From positions 1-64,000 of the forward strand of contig NZ_MAJS01000015.1 of NCBI RefSeq assembly GCF_001690985.1: DNA of 64,000 nucleotides, given 5' to 3'. This stretch comes from Aliivibrio sp. 1S175. Lineage in GTDB: Bacteria > Pseudomonadota > Gammaproteobacteria > Enterobacterales > Vibrionaceae. A model generated the notes under the pieces. The model did not search any database, was not told the DNA's origin, and worked only from the letters and a program-made list of their open reading frames with translations. Both the position numbers and the translations under genes were made by a program. Of this stretch, positions 17,983 to 27,785 are shown in pieces. Within the stretch, counting starts at the first letter, position 1; each line of letters opens with the position of its first letter.

Positions 17983-19563
17983 ATGAGTAGAAATAAGGAC
18001 AAGTACAGTATAGATAATACGGATTATACTGTTGGACAGGATAACGTTCAAAAATGGGGATTGGATATTCATAATACCGTCTTCGGTATTAGTGCTGGTT
18101 TAATTGCACTCTTCTTAATTGCAGTTGCAGTGACGGATCCAGAAACCGCGAAAACAGTTTTAAATGATTTAAAGTCACAAATTATCAATGCATTTGATGG
18201 TTTGTTTATGTGGTCTGCGAACATCTTTGTTGTTTTTTGTTTAGCATTGATTGTCTCTCCATTTGGTAAGATCCGTCTTGGTGGTGATAAAGCCAAACCT
18301 GATTACTCGATGATCTCTTGGATTGCGATGTTATTTGCTGCCGGTATGGGTATCGGTCTTATGTTCTGGGGGGTTGCAGAACCTGTTGCTTACTTTACCG
18401 GTTGGTTTGAAACTCCATTAGGTGTGGAAGCTTATACTCCAGAAGCAAGACAATTAGCACTTGGTGCGACCATGTTCCATTGGGGTATTCACCCATGGGC
18501 TATTTATGGTGTTGTTGCCTTATCACTAGCGTTCTTTTCTTATAATAAAGGCTTACCGCTTTCTATGCGTTCAATCTTCTATCCAATTTTAGGAGATCGT
18601 ACATGGGGATGGCCAGGTCATATTGTTGATATTCTTGCGGTTCTAGCGACTTTATTTGGTCTTGCTACCTCTTTAGGTCTTGGTGCCCAACAAGCAGCAA
18701 GTGGCTTCCAGCACGTATTTGGTATTGAAGGTGGCTTAGGTTTACAAGTTGCGATTATTTTCATTGTTACTTTACTTGCGGTTGTTTCGGTAATGCGCGG
18801 TATTGATGGTGGTGTAAAAATTATCAGTAATATTAATATGATCATTGCGATTGTATTGGTTGCTTTTGTTGCTTTGGTTTCGTTCTCTGTATCAATGGGG
18901 ACAATTCCAACTACTATAATGGGTTATATTGAAAATATTATTCCATTAAGTAATCCACATGGTCGTGGGGATCAAGCGTGGATGCATGGTTGGACAGTGA
19001 CGTATTGGGCGTGGTGGATTTCATGGTCTCCATTTGTTGGTATGTTTATCGCTCGTGTTTCTCGCGGTCGTACCGTTCGTGAATTCTTGATTGCTGTATT
19101 AGTCGTACCAACGGTCTTTACTGTGCTTTGGATGTCGACATTTGGTGGTGTAGCGATTGATCAAGTCATTAATAATGTAGGAACACTTGGTTCTGAAGGG
19201 TTAACTGACGCTTCTCTAGCAATGTTCCAAATGTTTGATGCATTGCCTATGGGTAACATTTTATCGTTGATTGCTGTTGTGCTGGTATTGGTGTTCTTTA
19301 TTACCTCATCAGATTCTGGTTCATTGGTTATCGATAGTATTACCGCTGGTGGTAAAGTTGATGCGCCAATTCCACAACGTGTTTTTTGGGCGTTTATGGA
19401 AGGAGCAATTGCCGTTGCTCTACTATGGGTTGGTGGAACACAAGCGGTTGAAGCGCTTCAAGCGGGTGCTATTTCTACCGCACTGCCGTTTACCATTATT
19501 CTATTAGTGATGTGTGTCAGTTTGCTTATGGGCATGAGAACAGAGAAACATAACCGTTCTTAA
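17983..19563 (+). CDS. BCCT-family transporter (betaine/carnitine/choline type)
   Basis: The 526 residues hold twelve membrane segments with BCCT hallmarks: AAGMGIGLMFWGVAEPVAYF in TM3, the aromatic TM8 box WTVTYWAWWISWSPFVGMFI, and the ITSSDSGSLV stretch near TM10. The family moves quaternary ammonium compounds by Na+ or H+ symport or by exchange. In marine vibrios several members take up glycine betaine and other osmolytes. The exact substrate is not clear from sequence. GAGGAATA directly precedes the ATG. It stands alone with its own terminator. Confidence 0.92.
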   Translation: MSRNKDKYSIDNTDYTVGQDNVQKWGLDIHNTVFGISAGLIALFLIAVAVTDPETAKTVLNDLKSQIINAFDGLFMWSANIFVVFCLALIVSPFGKIRLGGDKAKPDYSMISWIAMLFAAGMGIGLMFWGVAEPVAYFTGWFETPLGVEAYTPEARQLALGATMFHWGIHPWAIYGVVALSLAFFSYNKGLPLSMRSIFYPILGDRTWGWPGHIVDILAVLATLFGLATSLGLGAQQAASGFQHVFGIEGGLGLQVAIIFIVTLLAVVSVMRGIDGGVKIISNINMIIAIVLVAFVALVSFSVSMGTIPTTIMGYIENIIPLSNPHGRGDQAWMHGWTVTYWAWWISWSPFVGMFIARVSRGRTVREFLIAVLVVPTVFTVLWMSTFGGVAIDQVINNVGTLGSEGLTDASLAMFQMFDALPMGNILSLIAVVLVLVFFITSSDSGSLVIDSITAGGKVDAPIPQRVFWAFMEGAIAVALLWVGGTQAVEALQAGAISTALPFTIILLVMCVSLLMGMRTEKHNRS

Positions 19564-19583
19564 TTCTTAAGTGAATAAACAAT

Positions 19584-19620
19584 AAAAAGCCGATGAGAGA
19601 TAATCTTCATCGGCTTTTTT
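19584..19620. terminator. Bidirectional terminator after the BCCT gene
   Basis: The stem AAAAAGCCGATGA / TCATCGGCTTTTT lies between convergent genes, with A and T runs on either side. Confidence 0.83.
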
Positions 19621-19652
19621 GTATTTATATTATTTAAACATCTATTTAATTG

Positions 19653-20372
19653 TTATTGCCATAGCCTTCTAATCGGATCATTTTCTGAGAAATGATGACG
19701 AACTTGGGCTTGAAATAATTCAGCGGTTGCAATTGCATCAGTGAGAGCATGATGAGGAGGATAGGCCGGTAAACCATAACGTAATCGACTGTTGGCTAAT
19801 CGAATTGATTCTGGGCGTTTTCCTTTAATCCAATTTATTAACCCTTTAGATTGCTCTTGTTGGTAATCACCTTCGATCTGCATCGTATCGACGACAGGAA
19901 AAACAATCCCTTCGCCAATAAGATTACGCAAGTTGATATCAAAGAAGTCACGCTCGATTTTACGATAATGAACCACGACCACTTTCCCTGCCAATGCATC
20001 CAATACTTTCTCTAAAATACGACGTAAATCAGGGGCACCCTGTAAATCTGAATGAGTGATACCGTGAATAACGACAGAGTTTTCTTCTAGGCTATCTTGT
20101 GCTTTAACAAACCAATGTTGCGATTCACGACAACGAATACGCTCCAAAGTAAAAGGAACTAAACCAATACTAATGATGCTGTTTTGATTAGCATCTAATC
20201 CTGTGGTTTCAAAATCTAAAGCAACAAACTCAATATCTTTGAGTGGTGTTTCTTCTTCGTAAGTACCCGTTTGATAAAATTTTTGAAGACGTTTATCTTT
20301 ACTGGACTCAAACTTATGAGTAAAGAAAGCTGGCCAATTGAGAATTTCTTGTTGAATGTTCGATATCATCAT
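19653..20372 (-). CDS. DEDDh-family 3'-5' exonuclease (DNA polymerase III epsilon-like)
   Basis: The 239 residues contain the DEDDh exonuclease fold: Exo I DFETTG (about 53-58), Exo II around VVHYRKIERDFFD, and Exo III HHALTDAIATAEL with the His and Asp at H-x4-D spacing. An N-terminal extension of about 45 residues precedes the fold. It follows the cNMP/CBS/DUF294 gene by 7 bp. This pairing is common in gamma-proteobacteria, often near acetate permease genes, though no such gene is seen here. Its physiological substrate is not established. AAGGGGTGA precedes the ATG. Confidence 0.88.
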   Translation of the reverse strand: MMISNIQQEILNWPAFFTHKFESSKDKRLQKFYQTGTYEEETPLKDIEFVALDFETTGLDANQNSIISIGLVPFTLERIRCRESQHWFVKAQDSLEENSVVIHGITHSDLQGAPDLRRILEKVLDALAGKVVVVHYRKIERDFFDINLRNLIGEGIVFPVVDTMQIEGDYQQEQSKGLINWIKGKRPESIRLANSRLRYGLPAYPPHHALTDAIATAELFQAQVRHHFSENDPIRRLWQ

Positions 20373-20379
20373 TCACCCC

Positions 20380-22260
20380 TTAAAATTTGTTGGCGCTATA
20401 GCGGAACTTAAGGAAATTCTGCGCGTTACTCAGTACTTGGAACGCATCTTTTAAGTTTCGGCGTTCAAAATCAGACATATTTTCAGGCTCAATATTATTG
20501 TCAGGCTCAATTCCTGCTTCTACGTCTAAGGCTTGGTGGCGTAAGCGAACTAATGAAATTAATTCCATTGCATGATGGAGATCGCTGCCTTTTGATTTAG
20601 GTAAAATCCCCGCTTCGATAATATCGTCTAAGCGTTCAAATGAATTTTGAGCCTGAGATCCTATCGCCAATGCATGAACACGGATGAGATCAGCAAGTGG
20701 TGCCGTACCGCGACGTTTTAAGTTAATTGAATTATTATGACGGCCGTCTTTTTCCATCACAAAATCTTTAAAGAACCCAAGTGGTGGCGTTCGGCGGAGG
20801 CCATTTCTCGCAAGACAAGCAAGGAAGCGATTGTTCTTTTTCGCACGACGAACAATAAAGCCATTCAGTTGTTCTGCCCATTTAGTTCGGCCATAAACGC
20901 CATTTAAATCGAAGAAGATAGAGCTGTTTAATAATGCTTGAGGATCTGGATTATCAATCCAATCAGCAAAGCATTCTTCCCATTCCGATTGGGTTTTACG
21001 CCATTCAGGATTGGTTGCCATGATATCGCCAGTACAATAAGTATAGCCACACGCGGCTAATCCATCACAAACAAAAGCAGATAAGGCTTTAAAATAATCA
21101 CCGTGCTCAGCTTCATTGTAGTCATTATCTAAAATAATCGCGTTATCCTGATCAGTAACAATCAGTTGTTCATCGCGAGCCATTGACCCTAATGCTAAGA
21201 AACAATAAGGCACAGGCGGTTGACCAAGATCTTCTTCTGCAAGTTCTAATAAACGTTGTTTGAAGCTGCGACCAATTTCAGACATCGCACTTCCCACCAT
21301 GTGAGAGTTAGCGTCTTCATTAACCATTCGAAGAAAGCAGTCTTTTAGTTGGCTTGAAAGAATGACTAAATCTTCGATGGTTTGCTGTTGGAAGATACTG
21401 CTTACAAACAACAGACTATTTTGAGATTCGTAACGTACGATGTCAGAAACCTCAAGAACCCCGATTGGTTGTTTGTTGCGAAGAACAGGAAGATGATGCA
21501 CGTTGTAGCGCAGCATCATCAGCATCGCTTCAAATACATAGGCGTTGTGATCGAGTGAAATAAGCTCTGTCGACATAACTTCAGAAACCGGAGTTTCGAA
21601 ATCTAATCCGCAGGCAAGTACCTTTGTACATAAATCTCGGTCGGTAATAATACCGACAAAGTCGTTATCTTCTTCATCAGTATCGATTTCAGGATCGGTA
21701 ATTAAAACCGCAGAAACATTCTCTTCAGCCATTGTTTTAGCCGCTGATTGAATCGTTTCATATTTTGTGATCATTACCGCTTCACGAGTCAATAATGTTT
21801 TCACTTTCGAGGTGGTTAAATCATTCGCATCATCATGATTACTTTCTACCGCTTGCTTTAGACGAGTGGCGTCTTCCACTTCAACAAAATCTGAAAATTC
21901 ATCATAACGTTCACAATAATCATCAAATACAGATTCAGGGATACAATACAGAAGAGAATCATTGAGAGCTTTGGCTGGGAAACGAACTTTATTATTCATT
22001 AATAAGCCCATTTGTCCAAAAATACTGCCTTCATCTAGTCGGTTATAGAGCTCGCCATTACGACGATAAACTTCAATGACACCACTGCGGACCATGTAGA
22101 GATCTTTAATCTCATCACCAAATCCAATGACCATACTTTCTGCACGATAGTATGAAATTTCAACGCTTTCGGCTGCTTCTTTTATCGCCTCTTCTGGTAA
22201 TAAACTGAACGGAGGGTATTGTGATAAAAAATGTTGGATTTCTAACAGTTCAACTTCCAT
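20380..22260 (-). CDS. cNMP-binding / CBS / DUF294 putative nucleotidyltransferase signalling protein
   Basis: The 626 residues carry, in order, a cyclic-nucleotide-binding-like domain (about 10-130), a CBS pair (about 160-285), a DUF294 nucleotidyltransferase-like domain (about 320-460) with the motif GSMARDEQLIVTDQDNAII containing the G-S and D-x-D residues, and the DUF294 C-terminal domain (about 500-620). The layout resembles the GlnD-like nucleotidyltransferase fold fused to sensing domains. It probably responds to a nucleotide signal. No reaction has been assigned with confidence. It is co-transcribed with the exonuclease downstream. Confidence 0.87.
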   Translation of the reverse strand: MEVELLEIQHFLSQYPPFSLLPEEAIKEAAESVEISYYRAESMVIGFGDEIKDLYMVRSGVIEVYRRNGELYNRLDEGSIFGQMGLLMNNKVRFPAKALNDSLLYCIPESVFDDYCERYDEFSDFVEVEDATRLKQAVESNHDDANDLTTSKVKTLLTREAVMITKYETIQSAAKTMAEENVSAVLITDPEIDTDEEDNDFVGIITDRDLCTKVLACGLDFETPVSEVMSTELISLDHNAYVFEAMLMMLRYNVHHLPVLRNKQPIGVLEVSDIVRYESQNSLLFVSSIFQQQTIEDLVILSSQLKDCFLRMVNEDANSHMVGSAMSEIGRSFKQRLLELAEEDLGQPPVPYCFLALGSMARDEQLIVTDQDNAIILDNDYNEAEHGDYFKALSAFVCDGLAACGYTYCTGDIMATNPEWRKTQSEWEECFADWIDNPDPQALLNSSIFFDLNGVYGRTKWAEQLNGFIVRRAKKNNRFLACLARNGLRRTPPLGFFKDFVMEKDGRHNNSINLKRRGTAPLADLIRVHALAIGSQAQNSFERLDDIIEAGILPKSKGSDLHHAMELISLVRLRHQALDVEAGIEPDNNIEPENMSDFERRNLKDAFQVLSNAQNFLKFRYSANKF

Positions 22261-22437
22261 GTGTCACTCAACGTAAATAAAGGAGGATAGACTATAATTT
22301 TAGTTTATCGCCTTATGGATAGCTATTTTAATTCTATTAAATTGAGTGATATTAAGGCATTGGAAATCGGTTCTCGGATCTGAAACTGAACTTTTGTTAT
22401 GCTGATAATATTGTTAAAACTTGCTTGGGGAAGTCTA

Positions 22438-23322
22438 GTGACTAAATTAATAAAAAAAACGGTAATAACATTAGGAGTTCTCGGTAGTATCGCAACGATA
22501 ACAAGTGTATCTGCGAGTGAAAAAGCGACAGAACATGTGGCCTTAAATAAAGGTATATTGTCAGCGGTTTGTTTTCCTAAAGAAGAAAATCGAAATGAAG
22601 GGCATGTCTTGTCTGAATCTTGCCCGATCGGTGAAGGGTTATGGGGACGAAAACCAGTAAAGCAGCAAGCAGGGGGCAGGGAATATTGGATTCAATGTGG
22701 TTTGTTTAAAAAAACGTTAACCAAAGAAGCGATTGAACAAATACATCGAGCGGTAGATGCACCCATTAATATGAAAAAAGAAGAGGGAGTTAACCGCTGC
22801 TTAATTGGTCCTTATCTTGATTACTCTATTGCGAGTAAAGAGCTCACAGCATTACAAAATCAGCGATTGTTTAAACAGTCAGGATTACGTGAAGTTGATC
22901 TTTCTACTGTTGTTAAGTCAGATGCAGTCGCTGAAGAAGCAATCGAACCACAACCCGATCCGATTACGATCCGTAAAGCAACCATCATTAATCAAGTTCA
23001 TTTTGCTGTGCCGTTCATTGATAATGGAAATGAAGGTTTTTACATGGAAAATAAAATCCCTTGGCTCAGAGCTACGGCACAAAATGCTCAAACCGTTTGT
23101 CAGAAAATAGACATGGAGTTATTGACTAAAGAGCAATGGAAAATATTGATTGATTCAACGATAATGACGAAAGATAAATGGCCAATGCAACTACCTTATT
23201 GGGGGGCTAATACTATTGGACTCTTTAAGGATGGCGCAGTCAGAAAATTAAAAAACACATCGATGTTGAATGTGGTGTGTACGAAAAAAACAGAGGATAA
23301 AGTCGTTGGAAATCCAATTTAA
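22438..23322 (+). CDS. SPOR-domain-containing exported protein
   Basis: This 294-residue protein has an N-terminal signal peptide or anchor (cleavage near VSA-SEKA). A SPOR-like stretch runs from YWIQCGLF to RCLIGPYLDYSIASKELTAL (about residues 80-145). SPOR domains bind denuded peptidoglycan at division sites. The C-terminal part (about 185-290) holds a Cys-containing region with LPYWGANTIGLFKDG of unknown function. The GTG start at 22438 is chosen because GGGGAAG precedes it by 4 bases. The upstream in-frame ATG at 22399 lacks a ribosome site. The last 17 bp overlap the next gene. Confidence 0.75.
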   Translation: MTKLIKKTVITLGVLGSIATITSVSASEKATEHVALNKGILSAVCFPKEENRNEGHVLSESCPIGEGLWGRKPVKQQAGGREYWIQCGLFKKTLTKEAIEQIHRAVDAPINMKKEEGVNRCLIGPYLDYSIASKELTALQNQRLFKQSGLREVDLSTVVKSDAVAEEAIEPQPDPITIRKATIINQVHFAVPFIDNGNEGFYMENKIPWLRATAQNAQTVCQKIDMELLTKEQWKILIDSTIMTKDKWPMQLPYWGANTIGLFKDGAVRKLKNTSMLNVVCTKKTEDKVVGNPI

Positions 23323-23569
23323 AGGTCGTTGGGACAGTAAGTCTCTGGCGGAGAATTTACAAGAAGCATTAGAAACCCTAGAAGAAGAGTTTGGTGTAAA
23401 AGCGCTATCAGATATTTCATTAAATATTTGTTTAGAAGATGAAAACAAAGAAGAATTGGCCTTATTAAGCCCAACAGGTAGAGCATTAGATTTAATTGTA
23501 ATTAATAATCCTAAAGATGTGAATGACGGACAGAAGGCGTCAGTGTTGGAGTTTAAGCCGCGTGGGTAA
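23306..23569 (+). CDS. Small hypothetical protein (87 aa), TTG start
   Basis: I do not recognise a family. The protein starting at TTG 23306 (LEIQFKGRWDSKSLAENLQE) is acidic and mostly helical with some strand. An ATG-initiated reading from 23270 would add a peptide read from inside the upstream gene and has no better ribosome site. GAGG lies 9-12 bp before the TTG. It overlaps the SPOR gene by 17 bp, which suggests coupled translation. A terminator follows 34 bp after its stop. Confidence 0.65.
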   Translation: MEIQFKGRWDSKSLAENLQEALETLEEEFGVKALSDISLNICLEDENKEELALLSPTGRALDLIVINNPKDVNDGQKASVLEFKPRG

Positions 23570-23602
23570 ACATGGTTTTTAAAAATTTGAGTTTGTAGAT
23601 AA

Positions 23603-23632
23603 AAGAAACCCCGGTGATTACCGGGGCTTTTG
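23603..23632. terminator. Bidirectional terminator after the 87-aa gene
   Basis: The stem CCCCGGT-GATT-ACCGGGG (23609-23626) has T-rich sequence on the plus side and A-rich sequence on the other. It lies between convergent genes. Confidence 0.8.
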
Positions 23633-23646
23633 TTGGTTAATTATAG

Positions 23647-26571
23647 TTAGTCTTTTTTGAAGCTAAACATAATGTCTTGATATTTACCTTCGTGAGCTTC
23701 TTTTACCTCACCGTGTAGAGTGTGAATGCCTAGTGATATGTCTGAGTAACTTGTGAAGTCAACACCACATGAATCACCTTGTGGGTAAAAATTAATATTA
23801 GGTGTGTAACTATTTGTCGTGTCATCCCAATTTCCCCAAGAGATAGGGTACTCAGAGATTGAATAGCCATCAAATGAGTAAACTTTTTTTACTAAATCAC
23901 ATGACATATTTTTGATGAAAATATCGGCATCAGTAGAACCACTTTCACACATATCACCTGAGCAATTTTGATCAACACTGTTCATCGTTGCATCAACTCT
24001 TAATGGTTGAATATTACCGGATTCATCTGTGAAATAAATTGTATTTTCAAGTTGGTTAATACTGTTATCGTCAAGTTTGTGCAACTCAGCCATAATTGAA
24101 TCTACAGAGTCTGGAGTTGTCGACGCTGCATATGAATATAACCATGAGTATGGTTTTTCATCGACCTCAGCAGGAGGAGTCATAGTTTCCTTAAGTGTAG
24201 TAATAAATTTATTATCAAACATTTTTGCAGATAAATAGATATTACCTTGTTCCATTAAAGGATTTCCATTGGCATCAAGAACAAGCTCACCGTTATCATC
24301 GCGGTATTCTTCTTCCATTTGTAGGTTTATAACGTGATAGCTATCAACGGTATATTTGCCAAAAGATTCAAATCTTTCATCGATATTAGGTTGCGTATCT
24401 TTACTTATGGTAGGACACTCATCAAAAGTTGCTACTGTGCGAATTGATGAGAACATTTCACCAGTGCCTGTATTTGCACCATCGCTCATAAAGTAACGAA
24501 CTTCACATGAAACACCAGAACCTAAGTATTGACCATCTTCACTATCGATACCTTCAACCGCAGATTCATAAAGGAAGGTGTTTTCCATGCTGACATTATT
24601 TTCAGGCTGAGGTGGTGGAATCACTTCATCCGCAGGCTTAACATCAGGCAGAGTAATTTTTACCATTTTAGAAATGATTTCATTTTCAGCATCAGGGTTA
24701 ATGCCTGCTGCTACGTAGAAATAACCGCTTTTGGTTGCTTCTGTCGGTTTACCTAAAATAGTTAAAGTACCAAGGCCGTTTACTTCATCCGTATGAACTC
24801 GAACCCCAGGAATCGTTGTGTAATACTCGTGGTTGTTTTTTAATTTTTTATCAAATTCTAAACCAGCGTAAAATTCAACGTCTCCACCTACATTTGAATT
24901 AAAAATCGGTGTGATATCTAAATCTAGCCCATTAAGATCAATCTTTTCACCGACAGTTAAATCAAGAGTATTGATTTTATCTTGCAGTAATTTTACTTCG
25001 TGATCATTAATCTCGATTGCTTCAACAATGGCCGGAAGGTCAAGTTTAACTACGTCACTACTTAAGCCGTTATCCGCAGTCGCTCTTAGTTGAATAAAAT
25101 ATTCACCTGCTTTTGCTGTGCTGGTTGGGCGACCTGAAATTAGAATCTTATTTGTAGTATCATCTAACTTAATTGTTAGGCCATTTGTATTTGATGATAA
25201 TTCAATAGTTTTAGCAGCGTCATTAAATAAGGCTGTAGCATCAAGTACGATACCATCTGGCACAACGAAAGATTGACCAACAACGAACTCTAAATTAGAA
25301 ATAGAATCTTGTAGGCTGATAACTTCATTGTTATCTACTGTTGGAGCTACAGCGCCAACTTCTGCTCTCACATCAAATGAGAAGCGAGCAGTTACTTTTG
25401 AATCAATATTTAGTTGATCCGCTTCTGGGTGAAAAACAAGAGAAAAGCTACCAGCTTCTGTTGGAACTCCTGAAATTACTAATTCGTTGTTAATAATCTC
25501 AAATTCCATACCTTTAGGGATGTTACTTGTATCTGTTACAACAAGAATCTCAGTACCATTAATATCTTTATCGCTAAATAAGTCGGCAACAGAAATAGAT
25601 AGTAGGGCTGTTTCTTTTGGAGAGAGAGCTTGTTCTAAATTTAGTTTATCTAATGAGTTTTGGATCTCATTGTATTTATCAGCATTAACTAATGTTTTAT
25701 AAGTCGTAGTTGTTGGCTGTGTGATATTGTCGACAGCTACAGATGTATCGATTACTGGTTTATAAGTTGGGTCGGTTAATTTATCTGTGTTTAATGTTTC
25801 AGCTGTTTCCATTGCAACTTTTGCAATAGCATCAATTTTTGTTGTGTAATTATCACCAACTGCCGTCGATTTTGTTTCTGTCAGAATTTGTGCTGTTTTA
25901 TGTAAAACAGGATCTGATTTAGTGAAGTCAGAGTATAGTTTAGTTGTACAAGCTTCACCTGTTACTTTCTCCGCACCGAATAATGAGTCACACACTTTTT
26001 GTTCAGCAGTTTTGTCCGTTGAATATACAACGGCTGGTTGCAATGCAACAAGGTCAGTAATTGGTGAAATTACGATATTCTCGCCATCTTGTTGAGAGCG
26101 GAATACAACCGAGTGCTCCATTGGTTGGCCCGGTAAATCCATGTCTGTTGTATAGGTATCAAAATAATCAGATGGAAGTTTATCTTCAGCTAAACGTTTA
26201 TTTTCAGCATTAGTTACACGTTGAGCAAGTTGCTGATCAGAAAATTTCCCAGTCATATCACCAGGCTTTAATGTTTGTAGAGCAATAGTGCCTGTTGATA
26301 GGTCAGTGCCTTTAGGTAACTTGATTTTACCATCGATATCAGTCAAGCCAAACACTGTATCAGTTTCATCAAGCTGACCTTTAGTACCAGCAAGACTATC
26401 GCTATCAAGGAACACAACAGCGTTGTTAAAATAACCATCAAAACCTGTAATAACGATACCACCAGCTGAAGGTGTACCTGTACCTGTATTGGTATCTGAA
26501 CCACCATCTGAGCCGCCACAACCCACTAACGCTAATGCCACTGACGCTGCTAATAAACTTATTTTTTTCAT
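23647..26571 (-). CDS. Large surface-type lipoprotein with Ig/cadherin-like repeats (974 aa)
   Basis: A signal peptide with lipobox LVGC gives a lipid-anchored Cys18 followed by a Gly/Ser/Thr-rich linker. Then comes a segment with an Asp-rich loop and GLTDIDGKIKLPKG (about 60-90), like carboxypeptidase-regulatory or SdrD-B-type folds. Two or three Ig-like repeats follow (about 320-650), each ending in an ISGxPT-like phrase (ISGRPTSTAKAG, ILGKPTEATKSG). A C-terminal module (about 665-974) carries YLGSGVSCEVRYF and paired Cys, and it is shared with the lipoproteins at 27786 and 30011. The ATG at 26571 follows AAGGA; a TTG two codons upstream is not used here. Function is unknown. Confidence 0.85.
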   Translation of the reverse strand: MKKISLLAASVALALVGCGGSDGGSDTNTGTGTPSAGGIVITGFDGYFNNAVVFLDSDSLAGTKGQLDETDTVFGLTDIDGKIKLPKGTDLSTGTIALQTLKPGDMTGKFSDQQLAQRVTNAENKRLAEDKLPSDYFDTYTTDMDLPGQPMEHSVVFRSQQDGENIVISPITDLVALQPAVVYSTDKTAEQKVCDSLFGAEKVTGEACTTKLYSDFTKSDPVLHKTAQILTETKSTAVGDNYTTKIDAIAKVAMETAETLNTDKLTDPTYKPVIDTSVAVDNITQPTTTTYKTLVNADKYNEIQNSLDKLNLEQALSPKETALLSISVADLFSDKDINGTEILVVTDTSNIPKGMEFEIINNELVISGVPTEAGSFSLVFHPEADQLNIDSKVTARFSFDVRAEVGAVAPTVDNNEVISLQDSISNLEFVVGQSFVVPDGIVLDATALFNDAAKTIELSSNTNGLTIKLDDTTNKILISGRPTSTAKAGEYFIQLRATADNGLSSDVVKLDLPAIVEAIEINDHEVKLLQDKINTLDLTVGEKIDLNGLDLDITPIFNSNVGGDVEFYAGLEFDKKLKNNHEYYTTIPGVRVHTDEVNGLGTLTILGKPTEATKSGYFYVAAGINPDAENEIISKMVKITLPDVKPADEVIPPPQPENNVSMENTFLYESAVEGIDSEDGQYLGSGVSCEVRYFMSDGANTGTGEMFSSIRTVATFDECPTISKDTQPNIDERFESFGKYTVDSYHVINLQMEEEYRDDNGELVLDANGNPLMEQGNIYLSAKMFDNKFITTLKETMTPPAEVDEKPYSWLYSYAASTTPDSVDSIMAELHKLDDNSINQLENTIYFTDESGNIQPLRVDATMNSVDQNCSGDMCESGSTDADIFIKNMSCDLVKKVYSFDGYSISEYPISWGNWDDTTNSYTPNINFYPQGDSCGVDFTSYSDISLGIHTLHGEVKEAHEGKYQDIMFSFKKD

Positions 26572-26746
26572 TTTCAATAGTCCTTTTTGAAACGAGAACT
26601 AGCCGATTCCCATTCTTAATAATTTAGTTATATGAGATAAGCCTATTATTGGCTTTTTATTTATGCGCGTTTTTACGTGTAATTGTTCCTACTTTCAATA
26701 CACGGAAAATACGAAAAAAACCGTAAAATTTATTTTTCTTTTTTAT

Positions 26747-26760
26747 CAATAGCACTATTG
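26747..26760. promoter_or_regulatory. Inverted repeat in the divergent promoter region
   Basis: CAATAG-CA-CTATTG is a perfect 6-bp inverted repeat with a 2-bp centre. It lies 56 bp before the beta-barrel gene, in the 245-bp gap shared with the divergent lipoprotein gene. It is a candidate operator only. The same gap holds a small AAGCC/GGCTT hairpin followed by T (26639-26660). Confidence 0.35.
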
Positions 26761-26816
26761 GTTTTTTGGAATGAATCACTCATATTTCTGCTCAAAATAA
26801 TCAATGGATTTAAACG

Positions 26817-27680
26817 ATGAGAAAAATATGTTGGCTAGGCCTATTACCGTGTTTTGTAATGGCGCAGGAAGAAGATAAAAATTACGGTTATTCGTATTTT
26901 ACGTTCGGGTTTGAAAATGTGATGTATGAAGAGTATTACGGTACTCTTCAATCAAAAGTGACGATCACAAATCCAGTACTAAATAGTGGAGGGTTGTACT
27001 ATATCAATGAGGATTTTGACTTTTCGATAGATGCTTTAGCGTCATTTTCACCGCAAAGTGCTCAAGAAGATTGGAATAATAACAGTCAACTTATGCAGAC
27101 CAATCAATTTGAATATTTAAAAACGGCAACCAATATTCAATTGCATTATAAAATGACAGACGAGTGGAGGGTGATTGGTGGTCCCGCGTTAACCTACCAA
27201 ACATACACTCGTTATGGCATGAAAAATCACAACGGATTCACTAATAAAGTGTTTTATGGCTCATGGGAAGAAACCTCGACAGATATCTTTGTCGACCTGG
27301 GTTTAGCTTATGATAATGGCTCTTTATTTGGTGATGATAAATGGAAGATCAGTGGACGAGCTGTCTTTGGTATACCGATTTATAGCGTGACTAAAAATAC
27401 ACAATTTGAAGATAATACATTTAATGATTTTGGTGTAAGAACTTCAATTGAAGGTACGGTTAGTTATGAGGTTATGCGTGGCCTTCATTTAGGTTGGTAT
27501 GCAATGTTGGGTTATGAAAAACGCTTTGAAACAGATAAACAAAAAGTACAATTTGAAACGTGCGTAACGATGATTGATGGAGAATGTACTGAGCGGGAGA
27601 TGAAGAGTGGATACGCAACTTTACCAGAAGCTGATACTTATACGTTTAGTACTGGTTTACAAGCGATTTGGAGTTTTTAG
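26817..27680 (+). CDS. Putative outer-membrane beta-barrel protein (287 aa)
   Basis: The signal peptide ends near VMA-QEED. The rest is made of alternating strands with frequent aromatic residues and ends in WSF, the C-terminal Phe signature of outer-membrane barrels. Two Cys near the C-terminus (CVTMIDGEC) probably form a loop disulfide. It is divergent from the 974-residue lipoprotein and convergent with the 734-residue one. It therefore sits inside the lipoprotein/sigma/kinase cluster and may be a partner of these proteins. No family name is recognised. Confidence 0.75.
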   Translation: MRKICWLGLLPCFVMAQEEDKNYGYSYFTFGFENVMYEEYYGTLQSKVTITNPVLNSGGLYYINEDFDFSIDALASFSPQSAQEDWNNNSQLMQTNQFEYLKTATNIQLHYKMTDEWRVIGGPALTYQTYTRYGMKNHNGFTNKVFYGSWEETSTDIFVDLGLAYDNGSLFGDDKWKISGRAVFGIPIYSVTKNTQFEDNTFNDFGVRTSIEGTVSYEVMRGLHLGWYAMLGYEKRFETDKQKVQFETCVTMIDGECTEREMKSGYATLPEADTYTFSTGLQAIWSF

Positions 27681-27734
27681 CCTATCATAGGAAAAATTCT
27701 AATTAATTGAACTTTAATCTATATTTAATGAAAT

Positions 27735-27762
27735 TAAACCCCGATCTTCACCGGGGCTTTAT
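27735..27762. terminator. Terminator between the barrel gene and the 734-aa lipoprotein gene
   Basis: The stem CCCCG / CGGGG (27739-27756) with an 8-nt loop is flanked by AAA and TTT. It is similar in sequence to the terminator at 23603 and lies between convergent genes. Confidence 0.7.
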
Positions 27763-27785
27763 TTACTTTATTTCATAAAGAAAGG

